64,000 nucleotides of DNA from Casuarina equisetifolia (taxonomy: Eukaryota; Streptophyta; Magnoliopsida; Fagales; Casuarinaceae): positions 26,873,884 through 26,937,883 of the forward strand of contig CM052356.1 in NCBI GenBank assembly GCA_028551475.1. Reading direction: 5' to 3'. How positions within the stretch are numbered: the stretch's first letter is position 1; every line of letters starts with the position of its first letter. Below the pieces are notes generated by a model. The model did no database searches. It was given only the letters and a program-made list of their open reading frames with translations, and had not been told where the DNA came from. The position numbers were made by a program, and so were the translations under genes. Of the stretch, positions 23,200-35,715 are shown one piece after another.

Positions 23200-23790
23200 G
23201 TGATGCAAGTGATATGTGTAAAATAGAAAACTCTTTTTTTTAAAATGCACATCCATTCTAAAAAAAAAATCTACACTTTATATCATAAAGCCTATTTCAC
23301 TTATGTTCTTAAGGACATCCCATGAATACATTAGGAATTGCTTAAGGGGAATGTATCTTTACACATCACACTAGTAACATCAAACAGACATCTAAACATT
23401 TTAAGGTGAGAATTTTCCAAACAATTTCTCATATGATGTATGACTACAAAATACTAAAAATAACATCTTATTTATAAGGTAAGTCATAGTGTGTTTACAC
23501 TTACCCCCAAATGTAGCAAGTGTTTCATTCAAAAATTTTAGAGCCTACGCTACATTTAGGATGTGTCAATACTTACCTTTGATTAAAGCATTTCATTGTC
23601 ATTTATACACACATGATCTCTCATATATGTCATCTAAAGATAAAAAAAAAAAATACTTTTTATATTCATTATTAAAGAATTCTAAAGCATTGTATGTCCT
23701 AAAACAATTAACCTCCACCTTCAATTGATTCCTAATCATATTATGTAACCTTTTTAAATGAAAGATTGTCTCAATTTTAACCTTCACAAG
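23200..23790 (-). mobile_element. Dead Ty1-copia integrase fragment
   Basis: On the minus strand from 23790 the peptide runs MIRNQLKVEVNCFRTYNALE then FFNNEYKKYF, matching the copia integrase core around the second catalytic Asp (usually R-DNG-E). It continues HILNVA-ALKF, TYLINKMLF, SYEKLFGKFSP and, after frame changes, HSPKAIPNVFMGCP, matching the FSPRA-P-VFLGY block. Stops and frame changes show it is inactive. Confidence 0.8.
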
Positions 23791-23799
23791 GAATGTTTA

Positions 23800-26700
23800 T
23801 ATTTCTTATAAATAGTCATCCACGATAGTCAAGAATATTTATATTTAAAATAATATAAATTTTCAAATAAGCTTTCTTAACATCAAAATATATTCAACAA
23901 ACTGCACATGTGAAGACTTCAGAATTGCCTTAAGTATGTGTTGACTGAATTATTGGGAGCTAAAGAGCATACTCACCGCTTAACCAAGCTTGGAGTAATC
24001 TGAATTTTACGGGTTATCGGTTTGAGGGAAGGTGTTAGATGAGGGAGTTGGCCGTGGCGGCCAGAATGGATGATTCAAGGCGGCTTCAAAAGGAGGGAAC
24101 CAACTGCTCCATGAGACAATCTGGCTTGCCCATGAAGGCAAGCCAACTTTGGTCTTTCCTACTGGAGCCATCCATCTTGCTCGAAGGAGGAAATTTGGGC
24201 CCAAGATTTTCAGAGAGCGATTGAGACTTCGGAGATTTGTTAAGAGATTGTCGATAACGGTAGCTTCCTTAGAGATTTGTAAATACCGATATATATAGTT
24301 TTGAAGTTCTTTGAGCTTATTCTAATTTTTCCTTGGCGACTTTAAACGCACTTGAATCAAAGAGGAACCAAAATCCGAATACACTCTATTGCCCAGCGAA
24401 TTGGTGCTAGGTTTATTTTGAGTTGCATGAGTGTGTTAGAACCAAGCCCGTAAGCTCTTGGTCTTGGAATTCGGTTTTAGTCACAACTTCACATGGAATT
24501 TAGCATTTAATTCCCTGTTTCTTGCCTGACATCCCAATCAAAAGCAATTAAACCTAATTTGGCAGGTTTTGACTTTACGGCACGTGATTGCGCCTACGAA
24601 AATATCCACTACATCCCTAACAGGCAGCCTACCCAACGATGCTTAATGGTTTCAGTGCCAATTGCTTTCAGTAGTAGCAACACCCAAGATCCATGCTAAG
24701 ATCTCAAATTTGAACCACTAAACCTACTTCGGCACACTTGGTTTACACGAGGGCCTCCCAAGGCTGCCATGTACTAGCTATACGCATAGTGCGATCCTAG
24801 TACGGGTGAATACCTCTCACATAATGAACATTTCGTTGCACAAGAATTGTTGGGTTGGATAGCCGAACATGACAGCCATGTTGGTCGACTAAGGGCTGTT
24901 TCTGCTGATGGAAGCCACTAAGCGGGAGGTTCAACCTGATTCGCCCGTGCAAAGCAAGCAAACTTTGCCTACCTTCTCGGTAGTGGCCAGCCTTCTTCTA
25001 TAATGAAAGTTTGGCAGCCTGATGTTGCATGACTGTCGTTGGACCTTACTGTTGAGCTACAACCGGAGCAGCGGGTTGTTGTGAGAAGAAGATTTGCTTT
25101 TGTGTTTATATAGCATTTGTTTTGCTAATTGAGATTTTTCCTAGTCTCTTGCTATGGATGAGTACATTTACTAACAAATGTGTAATAAAAGTGGTTTGGA
25201 AGAAAATATGTTACCCAAAAATTCTAAAGGATTAAGATTGATGGACATGCATACTTGAAATAAACTTCTATGATTTCTTATGGATAATCACTCAGATTTT
25301 TTATGAGCAAGAAGAATAATTGTGAAAAAAGTAAGGAAAGAAATGTATTAGAAGTAGAGATAAAGAAACATCTTTTAGATAAGAAATAAGTTTTCATAAC
25401 TAACAATTAAATCATAGTAGAACGTTAAAAAATATTACTCAAAGTTAAAAAACAATAGAGAAGAAGTAGAGTAGGTAAAATTAGTATAGAAAGAGGATAC
25501 TTAAGCACAATTTTATCTACTATATTACTATATATACAAAAATAGACATACTATAATAAGCTAAGTTCTTATATGGAACAACTCAAGAGACTAACAATAC
25601 AACTTATGTCAACAATAACAAGAATCAAATGAGCATTTATTCTTTAATTGTAAATTCACTAAATATATCTAGAGGAAAAATATTAGCCATAAATAAACTA
25701 TCTCAAGGGATTGAACAATGGAGAGAGAAAATGAGTAGGCTAATTGGAGATGTAAAAAGCAAAAGTTTTGTTGCAACTCTATTGAACGTGTCATGTAAGT
25801 TAAAATCTATCATATCTTAAATGAAATGAATTAAAGAAAATTTAAGGTTAAACCTAAAGAGTATTATTGGTATTGCTAAGACCAAAAAGAATGTGAGAAG
25901 GAAAATCTTATCAATCAAAGGCATATGGCCTGAAAATTATAATAAATATTTGAAGAAGTTCTAAAATTTTTCAAATGCTAATTTTGAGCCTAAGGAATGA
26001 ATGATTACTTGAACTATTTCTAATATAAATTTTGAGATATATAAATTACATAACAATTAAAAAAAATTGAGGTGGCCTCTTTTTTGGAAAATAATTCGAT
26101 TCATAGTAATAATTGTGAATATCATTTGTTGAATGACGAGAATCATTCAGTCTCCATCTATGTTTTTCACTTGCAAAAATCAACAGGAGACATTTAAAGT
26201 TTCTGTCATAAGGCTTTGTCAAGACATCATCATCACACTCGTCCAACTTCACGCCAACTTACCTTCAAATGTTAATGCTTAGCCCAATTGTCAAATGTGC
26301 AGTTGCAACTAAATGGTGCAGGTCAAGACAACTTCCAAAAACTAAAGGACCAACAGCCAAAAACATCCCAAGGACCACTCCATATGGCGTACTTCGAAGT
26401 GCCAATTGTCAATCACAGTCGATGACAATATTGCTTGGCCAAACCATGGTCCAGTGCTTGTGAGTCCTGACTAGACTCCCATGCCTCCTTTGGCCCTATA
26501 AGATAGGCAGCCAAGTCCCTCAACATATCGAAATATCTAAATGGACTTAAGTGCAATCAATAAATAAACAAATAAATAAAAGAGTGATTATCTACCAAGA
26601 TGGCCATCCTATAAAAAAATGGTCCAGGATCTATTCTATAATAAGTGCGAGTTTGGACCCATAGCAGCTTCAAAACAATTAGCGTTGCTCCTTATCCTCC

Positions 26701-27100
26701 CCGAGTTCTACCTTTTGATGAGTAAAAGATTGTCGCTTCAAGTTTCTAATGATTTGATAACACTAATGATTCAAAGACTGTCACTCCCCATAACCTGTAG
26801 TTAAAAAGGCTTCTAACAAGAATATACGATCAATACGAGCTAACAGATAAGCAACAAAAAAGATTATCTAAGCACTTACTGAGTTCAAAGAAAGCATGCA
26901 AACCTATACATTTGGAGGTTTGGAAACACAATAGAGTTGTAGAAAAATTACAGAACGACACTTCTAAGAGGAAATAAAACCTTACGGAGAAAATCTGGAA
27001 GCAAACCATCAACATAAAAGATAAAAATTCTTAAATGCCAAAACTACCAACCACCTAACTTCGTGTTCACGCATATACTGCAAATACAAGTTACAAGATA
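23800..27100. other. AT-rich intergenic DNA, probably transposon-derived
   Basis: No intact gene. 24.0-25.1 kb is less AT-rich, with no recognised coding capacity. 25.1-26.05 kb is very AT-rich, with an unplaced 63-codon frame at 25629-25820. On the minus strand near 26220-26160 the peptide DDVLTKPYDRNFKCLL faintly resembles the last residues of copia RNase H, too short to call. Confidence 0.45.
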
Positions 27101-27102
27101 AC

Positions 27103-27137
27103 CTCTGCACTCTGCACTCTGCACTCTGCACTCTGCA
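27103..27137. repeat. Five perfect copies of a 7-bp repeat, CTCTGCA
   Basis: CTCTGCA is repeated five times head to tail without a mismatch, giving a 35-bp minisatellite. No coding context is seen. Confidence 0.95.
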
Positions 27138-29226
27138 CCTTCATGATGATCTGTAAATAACAGCTACGGCACGTCACCTTCTTCTGATTTATGGAGCTCT
27201 GACGTGACATTGACTCCTCGGTTATCATCCTCCGCACACAAACACATTACATTTTTAACACTTCTCACACACACCCATTTCCAAGGACCCTCTAGGTTCT
27301 GAAAATGTTGTGAAGATTGATTTTGGGTTCCAATCTAACTTTGACCTTGGTTCGATCTTTCTCAACAAACTATAAATCTCTACGTTCTTGTCATAGATTT
27401 TTTTTAAACAAATTTTTTGGGCAGTTATCCGGCCATTCTTGGGCTATTACATTTTCTGTTGTTCTAAGTATAGTGATACAATGTATGATCCTAAAAAGGA
27501 AAGTATTTCATTTTTTATAAAGTTAGATTATCACATCTTTACTTAACAATCAGAAAACATTTCTACAGCATGTTTGATGTCCTTGACTTGTTACAGAGGA
27601 CAGCCTTAGCAGCTTGCTTTAGTTTGTGTCCCTTATTCGAAACCTTGGTTGAGGGAGAAAGACAAAAGACCTGAGCAGCATGGAAAAAGCAATGGTAATC
27701 GTAAAACTAGTATGCTATCGTCGTGCTTGAGCTTTCAGGGAGTGAGTTTGAAACGATCAAAACGATGTGAAAGCCAAGGATCCTTTGCAACCACCTCAGG
27801 CAACATACGTACAGGAATTGTGAAGTATGAAGGCAAGCCTGACCAACAATTTCCTGCCGAACTATTAGAACTCTGAAGATCAAAAAGGGAAGCTTAGTTT
27901 ATGAAAATGAAAAGAATAGAAAGACTAAATATTCTTTTGAGCGGCCCCCCTTGGGATTCACTTCAATTTTGAGCCTGTCTGAGACTTCTAGATAGTTTTC
28001 TCCATAGGCTGGGCAGCAGCTTGTGCTCTCTGTAAGGTTTTACAGGAATTCCCTGGAGTTACAAGAAAATACTGTCATCGTTTTGTCGTCTAGTCCTTTG
28101 GAACACGCGAGGGCCCTGAACCAAATAGACAATCTCAAAGGTGCATGTTTCATGTGGTGTGATCGCGGAGCCACTCATAGAATTTAACTTGGAATTATTG
28201 ATTGGCTTCAGTAAGAGCAAATGGAAATGAATAGGTTTGGTTCTTAATGAAATTAGTAGATAAGTCCATCGAACAACAGTAATATATACATACAAAAAAT
28301 ACTTTCAAAAGATCCTCTGCAATTTTGTTTTCTATAGGAAACAGTGAGGAGATAGTTCTTGTATATAAGTTTTTTGGGGACCAAATCACGATGTAGATCT
28401 TACCTTTGGATTTTCTTGGGATGCTTGAAAGATCCGTATAACTCTTTTGTCCTTTGGGTTCGGGAAGATCTTTTGTTTGTGAAATTTTTGGGGCCTAGCT
28501 CATGGAGATTTTTGTTGTTTTTTGAGCCCGGGGTGGGTCATGTGGGGTTTTGGGGGAGAAGCCCCGGCCCACCCTGATGACCACTCCTGCCTCTGTAAGG
28601 ACACCGTCCAATTGCGCAACTCCAATGAGAGGTGTGTGGTGAATGGTCAAATGGGTCCAGTTTACTATTTACACAGAAGATTTTGGAATCCAGACTTTTC
28701 TCCTCAATTTGTACGATGAATTTCCATAAAGAAAATACGAATCATTTTGCTGCGGCTTAATATGCACATAAAGATGGAAGTTATAAGCTTGATTACTTAG
28801 GATTTCCATGGTTGCATGTGGATAAAATTAAGTAAGTTTGAAATGACAAAGTCGAGACATTCATGGCCCCCAAGCATATGGACAGGTTGTTTTGATTCTC
28901 TTCACAAAGAAAGTGCACATGTACAGAGGTCTTCACGAGACGTTGTGATTGCGGCGAATCAAGTTCTAGTATAAAACAACACGAGTATTTTTGTATATTA
29001 GGCATATCGGTGCCGTCTTATGCAAATTTGAATATATAATAATGTCATGGAACAATATAAATGATGATCAACGTCAAGCGATCCATGCAAACAGATTTAA
29101 GAACATGTTTAGCTATTACTAGCGTGGACTGAACTCTATGTAGATCCCAAGTGAAAGGCATGCATTTAAGAAGGAAGGGCTAAGCAGATGATAAATGAAA
29201 TTATTTAACCCTGATAAACGAACTTG

Positions 29227-29230
<4 letters not shown>
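27138..29230. other. Intergenic DNA, no gene recognised
   Basis: A 75-codon open frame at 27649-27876 on the plus strand (ending DQQFPAELLEL) starts at a TTG and has no family features. A G-rich stretch at 28530-28556 could fold into a G-quadruplex. Nothing else was recognised. Confidence 0.45.

Positions 29231-29259
<29 letters not shown>
29231..29259. repeat. GA microsatellite
   Basis: A perfect GA run of about 29 bases in intergenic DNA. Confidence 0.85.
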
Positions 29260-29261
<2 letters not shown>

Positions 29262-29414
29262 CCGTGACTGAAAACTAAAGGCCCCCCCAAGCATAGGATC
29301 TTTAAATGCATTTGGGGCAGTGTCGCATACGTCGCTTTCCGAAACTAGTTGAAAACAGTGCATGGGGAACTCGGCAGCCTAAGACTCCGGGTGGACAAAG
29401 GCCCCAGATAAGAA

Positions 29415-29433
29415 GGGGTGGGGTCGGGTGGGG
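29415..29433 (+). other. Canonical G-quadruplex motif
   Basis: Four G-runs of 4, 4, 3 and 4 bases are separated by loops of 1, 2 and 1 bases (GGGGTGGGGTCGGGTGGGG). Short loops predict a stable parallel G-quadruplex on the plus strand. No gene is adjacent. Confidence 0.7.
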
Positions 29434-29499
29434 TGGAGATCTAATAAAAACCTTCGCGCACTGAAAATGCGTGACTCCTAGGGTAGACCACTTCCCACA

Positions 29500-29980
29500 C
29501 ATGCCCCGTCCCCTTTACCATACCCCTCCCCTTCCCACCCACCACGCCCACCTAATGTGGGGTCCATGTACACAGGCCTCCCTCCGCGTCACCATCACCG
29601 CGATCAATTTCACAGTACACATCTACCCTGTTCAGCACTCAATTGTCAGCAAGTGTGGGCATCGCACACTGACAACCATAGGACCTGCGAGCCACGACAA
29701 ACCGACCGCTCAGTAGTCACCCAGTACCGTCACCCCACGTGGCCCCTCACGCTGCGCACTACGAACTGTTGGCCTTCCCCACACCACCCCACCGTCATCG
29801 CCACGTGGAATCATGATCGCGCATGGCACTGGTCACTACTCTCTTGTGGGGTCCCCATACCCGACCGACTTCCAATCCGTACACTTCCCCCGCATCAATG
29901 TTTGCACCACTTCCCTTCCCTAATTATCGTCATCATCAGAAAGTGTGGCGACTTGGCACTTTCTTAAGCGGGAGTTTGGC
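29500..29980. other. GC-rich island with two G-boxes, no gene recognised
   Basis: About 480 bp are clearly richer in G+C and CpG than the flanks. The open frames are Pro/His/Thr-rich and look fortuitous. Two copies of the palindrome CCACGTGG occur at 29735-29742 and 29801-29808. The nearest gene is the Dof gene, whose 3' end is about 450 bp to the right. Confidence 0.5.
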
Positions 29981-30375
29981 TGGAACATTGACTGATGTTC
30001 CAGCCACTAAATGAAGAGATTAGTAGATAAGCAAAGATTTAGTAACCAGACAGGAACACTCTATAATATTCTCTATATATTCTGAATTAATTCACTTCAG
30101 ATACATTAAACCTCAAGAAGACAGATTAGAAAAATCAAAAACGAAAACTAACATAAAAAAAAAAGTTAGTCGCACATGCACATCGTGTTCAAACCCAACA
30201 CCTTCCAAAATCATCAAAATAACTCCAGAAAGCAATTAAAAGACGAAGAAGGAAAAAAGGATATAAACAATTTGGATACAAAAACAGTCATATGCATAAT
30301 TTAATGTAACTCTCTCAAATTCTTCTTTTCTGTTTTTTTTTTTCCTCTTTGTTTTTGTTTGATTTTTTGAGAGTT

Positions 30376-30397
30376 CCCCCCCCCCCCCCCCCCCCTT
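30376..30397 (+). repeat. Poly-C tract of about 22 bases
   Basis: An uninterrupted C run lies 30-50 bp beyond the Dof stop codon, so it would be a poly-G run in the Dof 3' UTR. The exact length may be unreliable in sequencing. Confidence 0.85.
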
Positions 30398-30426
30398 TTT
30401 CCAATAGTGAAAGGGAATTAGAAGAT

Positions 30427-31425
30427 TTACGGGAGATAGAGGTTTGGGTGGTCTTGATCAGCCCATTGACTCTGACTCCAGTATGCTTGATCGATGGTAT
30501 TAGGGAGATCAAACAAGCCCTGATCCCCACCAACTTGCCAGTCCAACGATCCAAATCCTCCTCCGCCCGATCTGTTCTGCAACGCTGATAAATCCACCTG
30601 CACCGACTGATCCAGCAGCCCGCCTGTGATGTCCTGCATCTTCAATTCCTCACCAGCCAGACCACATATCCCCTTCTGCTCTTGCTGCTGCCAGTGCTGC
30701 TGCTGATTCTGTTGAACCTGATGATGCTGATCCTGACCTTGATGATTCAACCTAAAAGGCGTCATCTCCGAAATACTGTTGAACCCGAACGACAATGGCT
30801 CGTTCGACGCCGTTATAAGGCTCGTGAAGCTCCCAATCTCCGAGAATATCCCACAGTCGGAGCCTTGTTCCAGCAACCCGGGCTGCTCGAAACTCGGGTT
30901 CGAAGTGAAAAGCTTCGAGTCATGGACGTTCAACAAACTGGAAGCTGGGCTTAAAGAAGGCGCCTGCGTGACCGCCGAGACCGCCTCTGTGGCTGCGGTG
31001 TTTGTAGCGGTGAGACTGGAGCTCTCGCTGCTAGAATGAGAGTTGGACTTGCGCTCTCGCTGCTGCTGCGGCTGCGGCTGCTGTTGCGGCGCAGATGCGT
31101 CGGAGGAAGACTTTGCCTTGTTGCGCTTTGCCTTTCGACAACCACCGCCGACTGGCACGTTCCGTAGGACGCCACCTTTGGTCCAGTAGCGGCGGCAGCT
31201 CTTGCAGAAGTGGCGGGGCTGGGAGAGGTTGTAGTTGTTGTAGTAGCAGAACTTGGTGTTAAGTGAGTCGCAGCGGGGACACTTGAGCGCTGGGTGGTTG
31301 TGGTGGTGCTGGTGGGTTGGATGGTGATGGGGTCGAAGTCTCCGGTCCCCTCCCCCGCCACCTCCTGTCCCCGTGCCGCCGCCGAACAACCTCCCGCTCC
31401 CTCCGATCGACTGGATGTCTTGCAT
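30427..31425 (-). CDS. Dof zinc-finger transcription factor, Dof5.4/OBP4-like
   Basis: Single exon of 332 residues. The ATG at 31425 is chosen because MQDIQSIGG matches the usual start of the Dof5.4/OBP4 group; the frame extends upstream only from non-ATG codons. A Gly-rich stretch (about 17-26) and a His-rich stretch (33-44) precede the Dof finger, residues 47-98. Its zinc ligands are Cys49, Cys52, Cys74 and Cys77 (C-x2-C-x21-C-x2-C), followed by RRYWTKGG and [11 protein letters not shown]. Dof proteins bind AAAG cores in DNA. Arabidopsis OBP4 (Dof5.4) acts as a negative regulator of cell growth and cell cycle. The C-terminal half is rich in Ser and Gln, with polyglutamine-like blocks near 235-260, typical of activation or regulatory regions. 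A basic stretch after the finger (KAKRNKAK) may help nuclear import. A G-box palindrome lies about 500 bp upstream, and a GA/CT run lies in the leader at about 31653-31670. Confidence 0.95.
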   Translation of the reverse strand: MQDIQSIGGSGRLFGGGTGTGGGGGGDRRLRPHHHPTHQHHHNHPALKCPRCDSLNTKFCYYNNYNLSQPRHFCKSCRRYWTKGGVLRNVPVGGGCRKAKRNKAKSSSDASAPQQQPQPQQQRERKSNSHSSSESSSLTATNTAATEAVSAVTQAPSLSPASSLLNVHDSKLFTSNPSFEQPGLLEQGSDCGIFSEIGSFTSLITASNEPLSFGFNSISEMTPFRLNHQGQDQHHQVQQNQQQHWQQQEQKGICGLAGEELKMQDITGGLLDQSVQVDLSALQNRSGGGGFGSLDWQVGGDQGLFDLPNTIDQAYWSQSQWADQDHPNLYLP

Positions 31426-31652
31426 TTCGCAAACCCTCCCGGTGGCCCTCGATTCTAACAAAAGACTGGGACTTTCTCCGCGAGGTGTGAATCCCCAAGC
31501 TGTTTAGAAGAGTTCTGGAACCTCGAAATCACATGACAGCACAGGAAGTGTCAGATTAAATTTTCCGGGATATTTTCACGGAAAATGTTTTCACAGCTGC
31601 TGACTATGACTGGGAAAGTTCTCCCACGAGTCGCTGTTTTATGTGAGTGGGG

Positions 31653-31670
31653 GAGAGAGAGAGAGAGCGA
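31653..31670. repeat. GA run upstream of the Dof gene
   Basis: A short GA dinucleotide run (CT in the sense of the gene) lies about 230-245 bp upstream of the Dof start codon, likely in its leader or core promoter. Confidence 0.7.
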
Positions 31671-31921
31671 GAGCATATTGGGAGAGTCCAAACTCTGACA
31701 AATATCCCCCGCACATCTTCCAATTGTATTTTCAAATTACGGAATCAGCCTCGTAGATTAAACAAAATGACAAACGTTCCCGTGGTTAGTTGAAATTACC
31801 AACATAGCCCCATTGATATCGGAAACGGTAGGTGCCTTTTCGGAACTTCAGAGGGCTTGTGGAGATGTTGAGTAGACATAGATGGACAGGGGCAGTTTGT
31901 ACGGCCATGTAGAGCATCGAG

Positions 31922-31937
31922 CCGTCCACGTGGACGG
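31922..31937. promoter_or_regulatory. 16-bp perfect palindrome with G-box core upstream of Dof
   Basis: CCGTCCACGTGGACGG is its own reverse complement and centres on CACGTG, the binding site of plant bZIP and bHLH factors. It lies about 500 bp upstream of the Dof ATG, in a plausible promoter position. Confidence 0.55.
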
Positions 31938-31949
31938 ATGACCACGACG

Positions 31950-34900
31950 GAAGTTTTTTGTCCACAAAATCAGGTTGTCGCGTTGTCGGCCACACTAATT
32001 TTATCAGTTGTGCTATCCTGGTGTCAGTCACCACTGGTCCACTGAGCGCCACGTCGCCTACTGTCATTCCTGAGCAGTGGGCCGTGCATGATTTTGTAAC
32101 GGTGGAGGTTTGGTGTCCGTACAGGGCATGTTGCAGTGAACTTCGTAGTGCCAGGTTGTGAGTTAGCATTAATATAGTTTAAGGAAATTTAGTGAGTTTA
32201 AATTTATTTTATTCCCCAACGATATTATTTCCAATTCTTTTTCATTTTGTAAAGTTCAGTCTTAAGCTATGTCATTCGAAAACTTTGAGGTTAACATAGA
32301 TTGAGCTTCATGTGTAAAAGCATTCTTAAAAAGCACCATGCATAGAAGTTATAGCTAAAAAAAAGAAGGAAAGAAGAAGAACAAATTGGGTACATTTAGT
32401 GGGTGTTGCTTGCATCTTGGACGACCTTGTAGATCTGGGCATTGGAAAATGGATTTCTTCTAACTTAAAAGGATGTGAATCACTATGTTGAAATGCTTCA
32501 AATCATGTACAAGTGCATCTGTTCTTGCATCTAGATTAGCCCAAACCATAACTAACTTATTGGTTTATGGCTTTTAGTAATGAAACTTATTACTTTTTTT
32601 TTTTTTTTTGGTTTGAGTCAGAAAGGGTGAGGGGATGTGGAAATCCTGTCAAAAATCAACATTATATTTAATCAGAAAATTCGAGTTTGTTTAGAGTAAT
32701 TTTCCATCTTTTGCTTCTATATGCCTCGGTTAAAAGCCAGCTTGACCTATTTATTATCAACTGAAAATAACTCCTTGTCAATCCAAGTACAAGCTAACGT
32801 TGGAAATATTTATATGGCCAGCATTTATCGAACAATTTTAGCGACAAGGTCTTAAATTATTGAACTTATTCCAAGTACATGTCATGAAACACAAATGGTT
32901 GTCTGCCTATCTTTGTCAAACATAAGCAATAAACTCTACCAGCCGACTCCCCACTTATTTATAAATGCGTCACCGTGCTTTGTAGCTGTGGATGTTATCC
33001 ACATTTCGACCTCTAACCAACTCCACTCCCCACACAACACCTCCGGTTCCCTTCTTTCCTCTGTGCTACCTAACTAGGGTTGAAGAGTCATGCGAGTGAG
33101 CACATGACATGTGCCCAGCGAGGTTCGATTTAAGGATTGTAATTCTAACTTTAATTTAGTATCGGTCATGTTGAAAAGTCCCCGAAGGAGTAAACACATA
33201 ACTTACGCCTTTTATAAGGTTGTTTCCCTAATCTACGTAGGACCTGCTTTGTAAAAGGACTGTGGACCTATTTCAATACGTAGTATGGAAATTTTCCGCT
33301 GTCCTGTGAGGGGCGATTTCAGCAGTTCAAAGATGTGTCATCCATGTTCTATTGTCCCAACCACTTGTCACGTTGATTAGGCATCCCCGGTGAGCGGAGT
33401 ACATTAGGGTGTCCTACGAGTGATTTTCACATTTATATCAAGTCCATGCTTCTATATTCGGCCAGTTTTGGGTTATAGCCATGATGCAATCCTAAGACGA
33501 AACGTGGCGTTGGGCACCCAACCGTGATCATTAAAACTTTGTCAATCTAATCGAGCATACAACTGACCATTATCATGAAAGTTTGAGAAAATATTACACG
33601 CCTTGTTACAACCATGGCTACCATTGACATTCATTTCTTCGAAGAATTTTTTTTTATAATTTAATTATGACTTATTTCATATATTTCAAAATTTAAAGCA
33701 TAAAAAAGTTTAATTAAGCTCAAAAACGACATTTAAAAATTTTCATAACTTTATAAATTTTTATTATAATTCATAAGTTCTATGGTTCTAATTAATAAAA
33801 TTCTTATTTCATTTTTCTTGATTTTAGCAACAATAATGGTACTCTCCAAGCTTTTATGGTAAGTCTTCTTTATTCTTTTTAATCTAAATGTGGTAGATTC
33901 TAACTTTAAAGGACACACTTAACAAAGTTGTTACAAAACTTTTTTTTATTATAGTTACAATTCACTTCCTCTCTCATATGGGACAATACCCTCCATTTGC
34001 ATTTAGTGAAATTACAAATTAAAGAATAAATATCCATTTGATTCTTGTTGCTGACATAAATTGTAGTAGTAATGAAATCTTTCTTTCTTTGAAACAAAAA
34101 ACTTGATCTATTGTTAAATCATGATATTGCATGCATTTAAAGTGGTGAAATTTTCATGGGTAAATTTTTTTAATTTTAGCTTCTAACACCGTCATTTAAG
34201 TAAGTGACATGGTGAAGGTGATTTCAAATTTATCAAAAGGATATAAACAAGAAGAAACAATGGGTGTTTAAAAAATAGAACAACCCCAAATTTTAGTAGA
34301 AAAATGCAAAGAATAATTTGCGTCGTTGTTAGGAATTGAAAATCCAATTGTGTATTTTTAAATAAGCACAAGAACTAGCAATAGTTTAGGACATTATAAG
34401 TAAAACAGCCAAGCAGTGAAAAAATGGTTTCACATATTTGGTATCAAGGTTTGAGTTTCTCAACATCCAAACCCAAAACATTGAGGCAGTCCATTCCCCG
34501 TTTATTTAAGTCACAAACAATTTAAGGATAATGTGAGATTAATATAAGGAACAAGGTTCCACTTCACATTAATGAAAACTACCTTATGTAACTAGATTAA
34601 ATAGTCAATTATATATTAACACTATGAACTATCCAACACCATTTAGAATAATTAACAATCAATAGCTAGTTAAGCCTCTCATTTGGTTATATGGAATTAT
34701 GAAGAAAGAATAAGAGAATATTAGCTAACCTCATTTATTAACCAAACCAAACAAAAATCACAGTAAAATGTCTGTTCTTTGCAATTCATAGAAAGCATCA
34801 ACCCATTTCAATGAGTTTTAGCACTTGATTTGGTTATTATAAGTTCACCCCCACAAGGGGTAACAAAATTTGCATTTATTATTCTTCAAGATTTGGTTCA

Positions 34901-35700
34901 ATAACTTAATAGAGAGTATGATTGGATTGAAATGGAACATGATAGAGACAGGGCGTTTTACATAATTCAACCACCTTACGCAATAGAAACATTGTTTCAG
35001 TCAATTGACATCGACCTTTGAAGGTAGCGGAGCTATCTTAGGGAGTGGAAGAGTTAGACGGCCATCTCGATTGTTTTTGCGCAACTCCAGGCACCTTTCT
35101 TTTCTTTTCCTACGTGACGTCGCGTTCATGATCGTCTATTTTAAGATAAAAGATCCACATTAGAGTTACTGTGAAGATGTCGTATTCTGGTCCTCGAATG
35201 ACATCCCAATCGGAATAGCCTGAAAATTGCAAATCAACGAGTGCAATGCAATTAATTTTGATTGCTTGATTGAACAGGTAATTCAATTGAAACATGTTCA
35301 CATGCACATGGGACGGCGATGGGGGCCTACAAAATAGGTCTCTGGTATTTGTCCACATCCCTGTCCCCCCTTCTCTCTTTCTCTCTCTCTCTCTTCCACT
35401 CCCTCCCCTAGAATTTCAAAACATCTATGCAGCCAGTACCTGTCCTTGGTTTCGGAGATGCTCAGCAAATTAGGCAATGTCGGGTCCTGTGACATTGGAT
35501 ATATATCTACAAGCTCTCCGCACCTTTCACAATCCGTAAGATTGGAAAAGATTTGGTGCTTGATGAGTCTTCTCGGTTGTACCACTTTAATGGCTGTCAC
35601 CATCCCAAACCACAAACTCCGGGCTCCGTCCTACAGGCCCAGTCGGTCGGAGTGGGTCCATCTCCTCATTTCGGACGACACCTCTCTTCCTCCAACCAAT
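31950..35700. other. Intergenic DNA, no gene recognised
   Basis: Mostly AT-rich, with no coding region I can support. A CT-rich run occurs at about 35370-35397. A minus-strand frame at 35615-35298 contains a segment with Cys pairs (DCERCGEL) but cannot be assigned and overlaps low-complexity sequence. Confidence 0.45.
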
Positions 35701-35715
35701 CATGTGGCCGCCGGG

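Noticed and set aside
29557..29967. 136-codon frame in the GC-rich island
   Set aside because: The composition is explained by GC-rich DNA (Pro, His, Thr), there is no domain, and the start codon context is poor.
30682..31039. Plus-strand frames within the Dof gene
   Set aside because: They are antisense to a clear Dof coding region.
31786..32169. 127-codon minus-strand frame upstream of Dof
   Set aside because: No recognised domain; it lies in the likely Dof promoter and contains the G-box palindrome.
35298..35615. Minus-strand frame with a Cys-x2-Cys pair
   Set aside because: A single Cys pair, a low-complexity Glu-Arg stretch from a CT repeat, and no family match.
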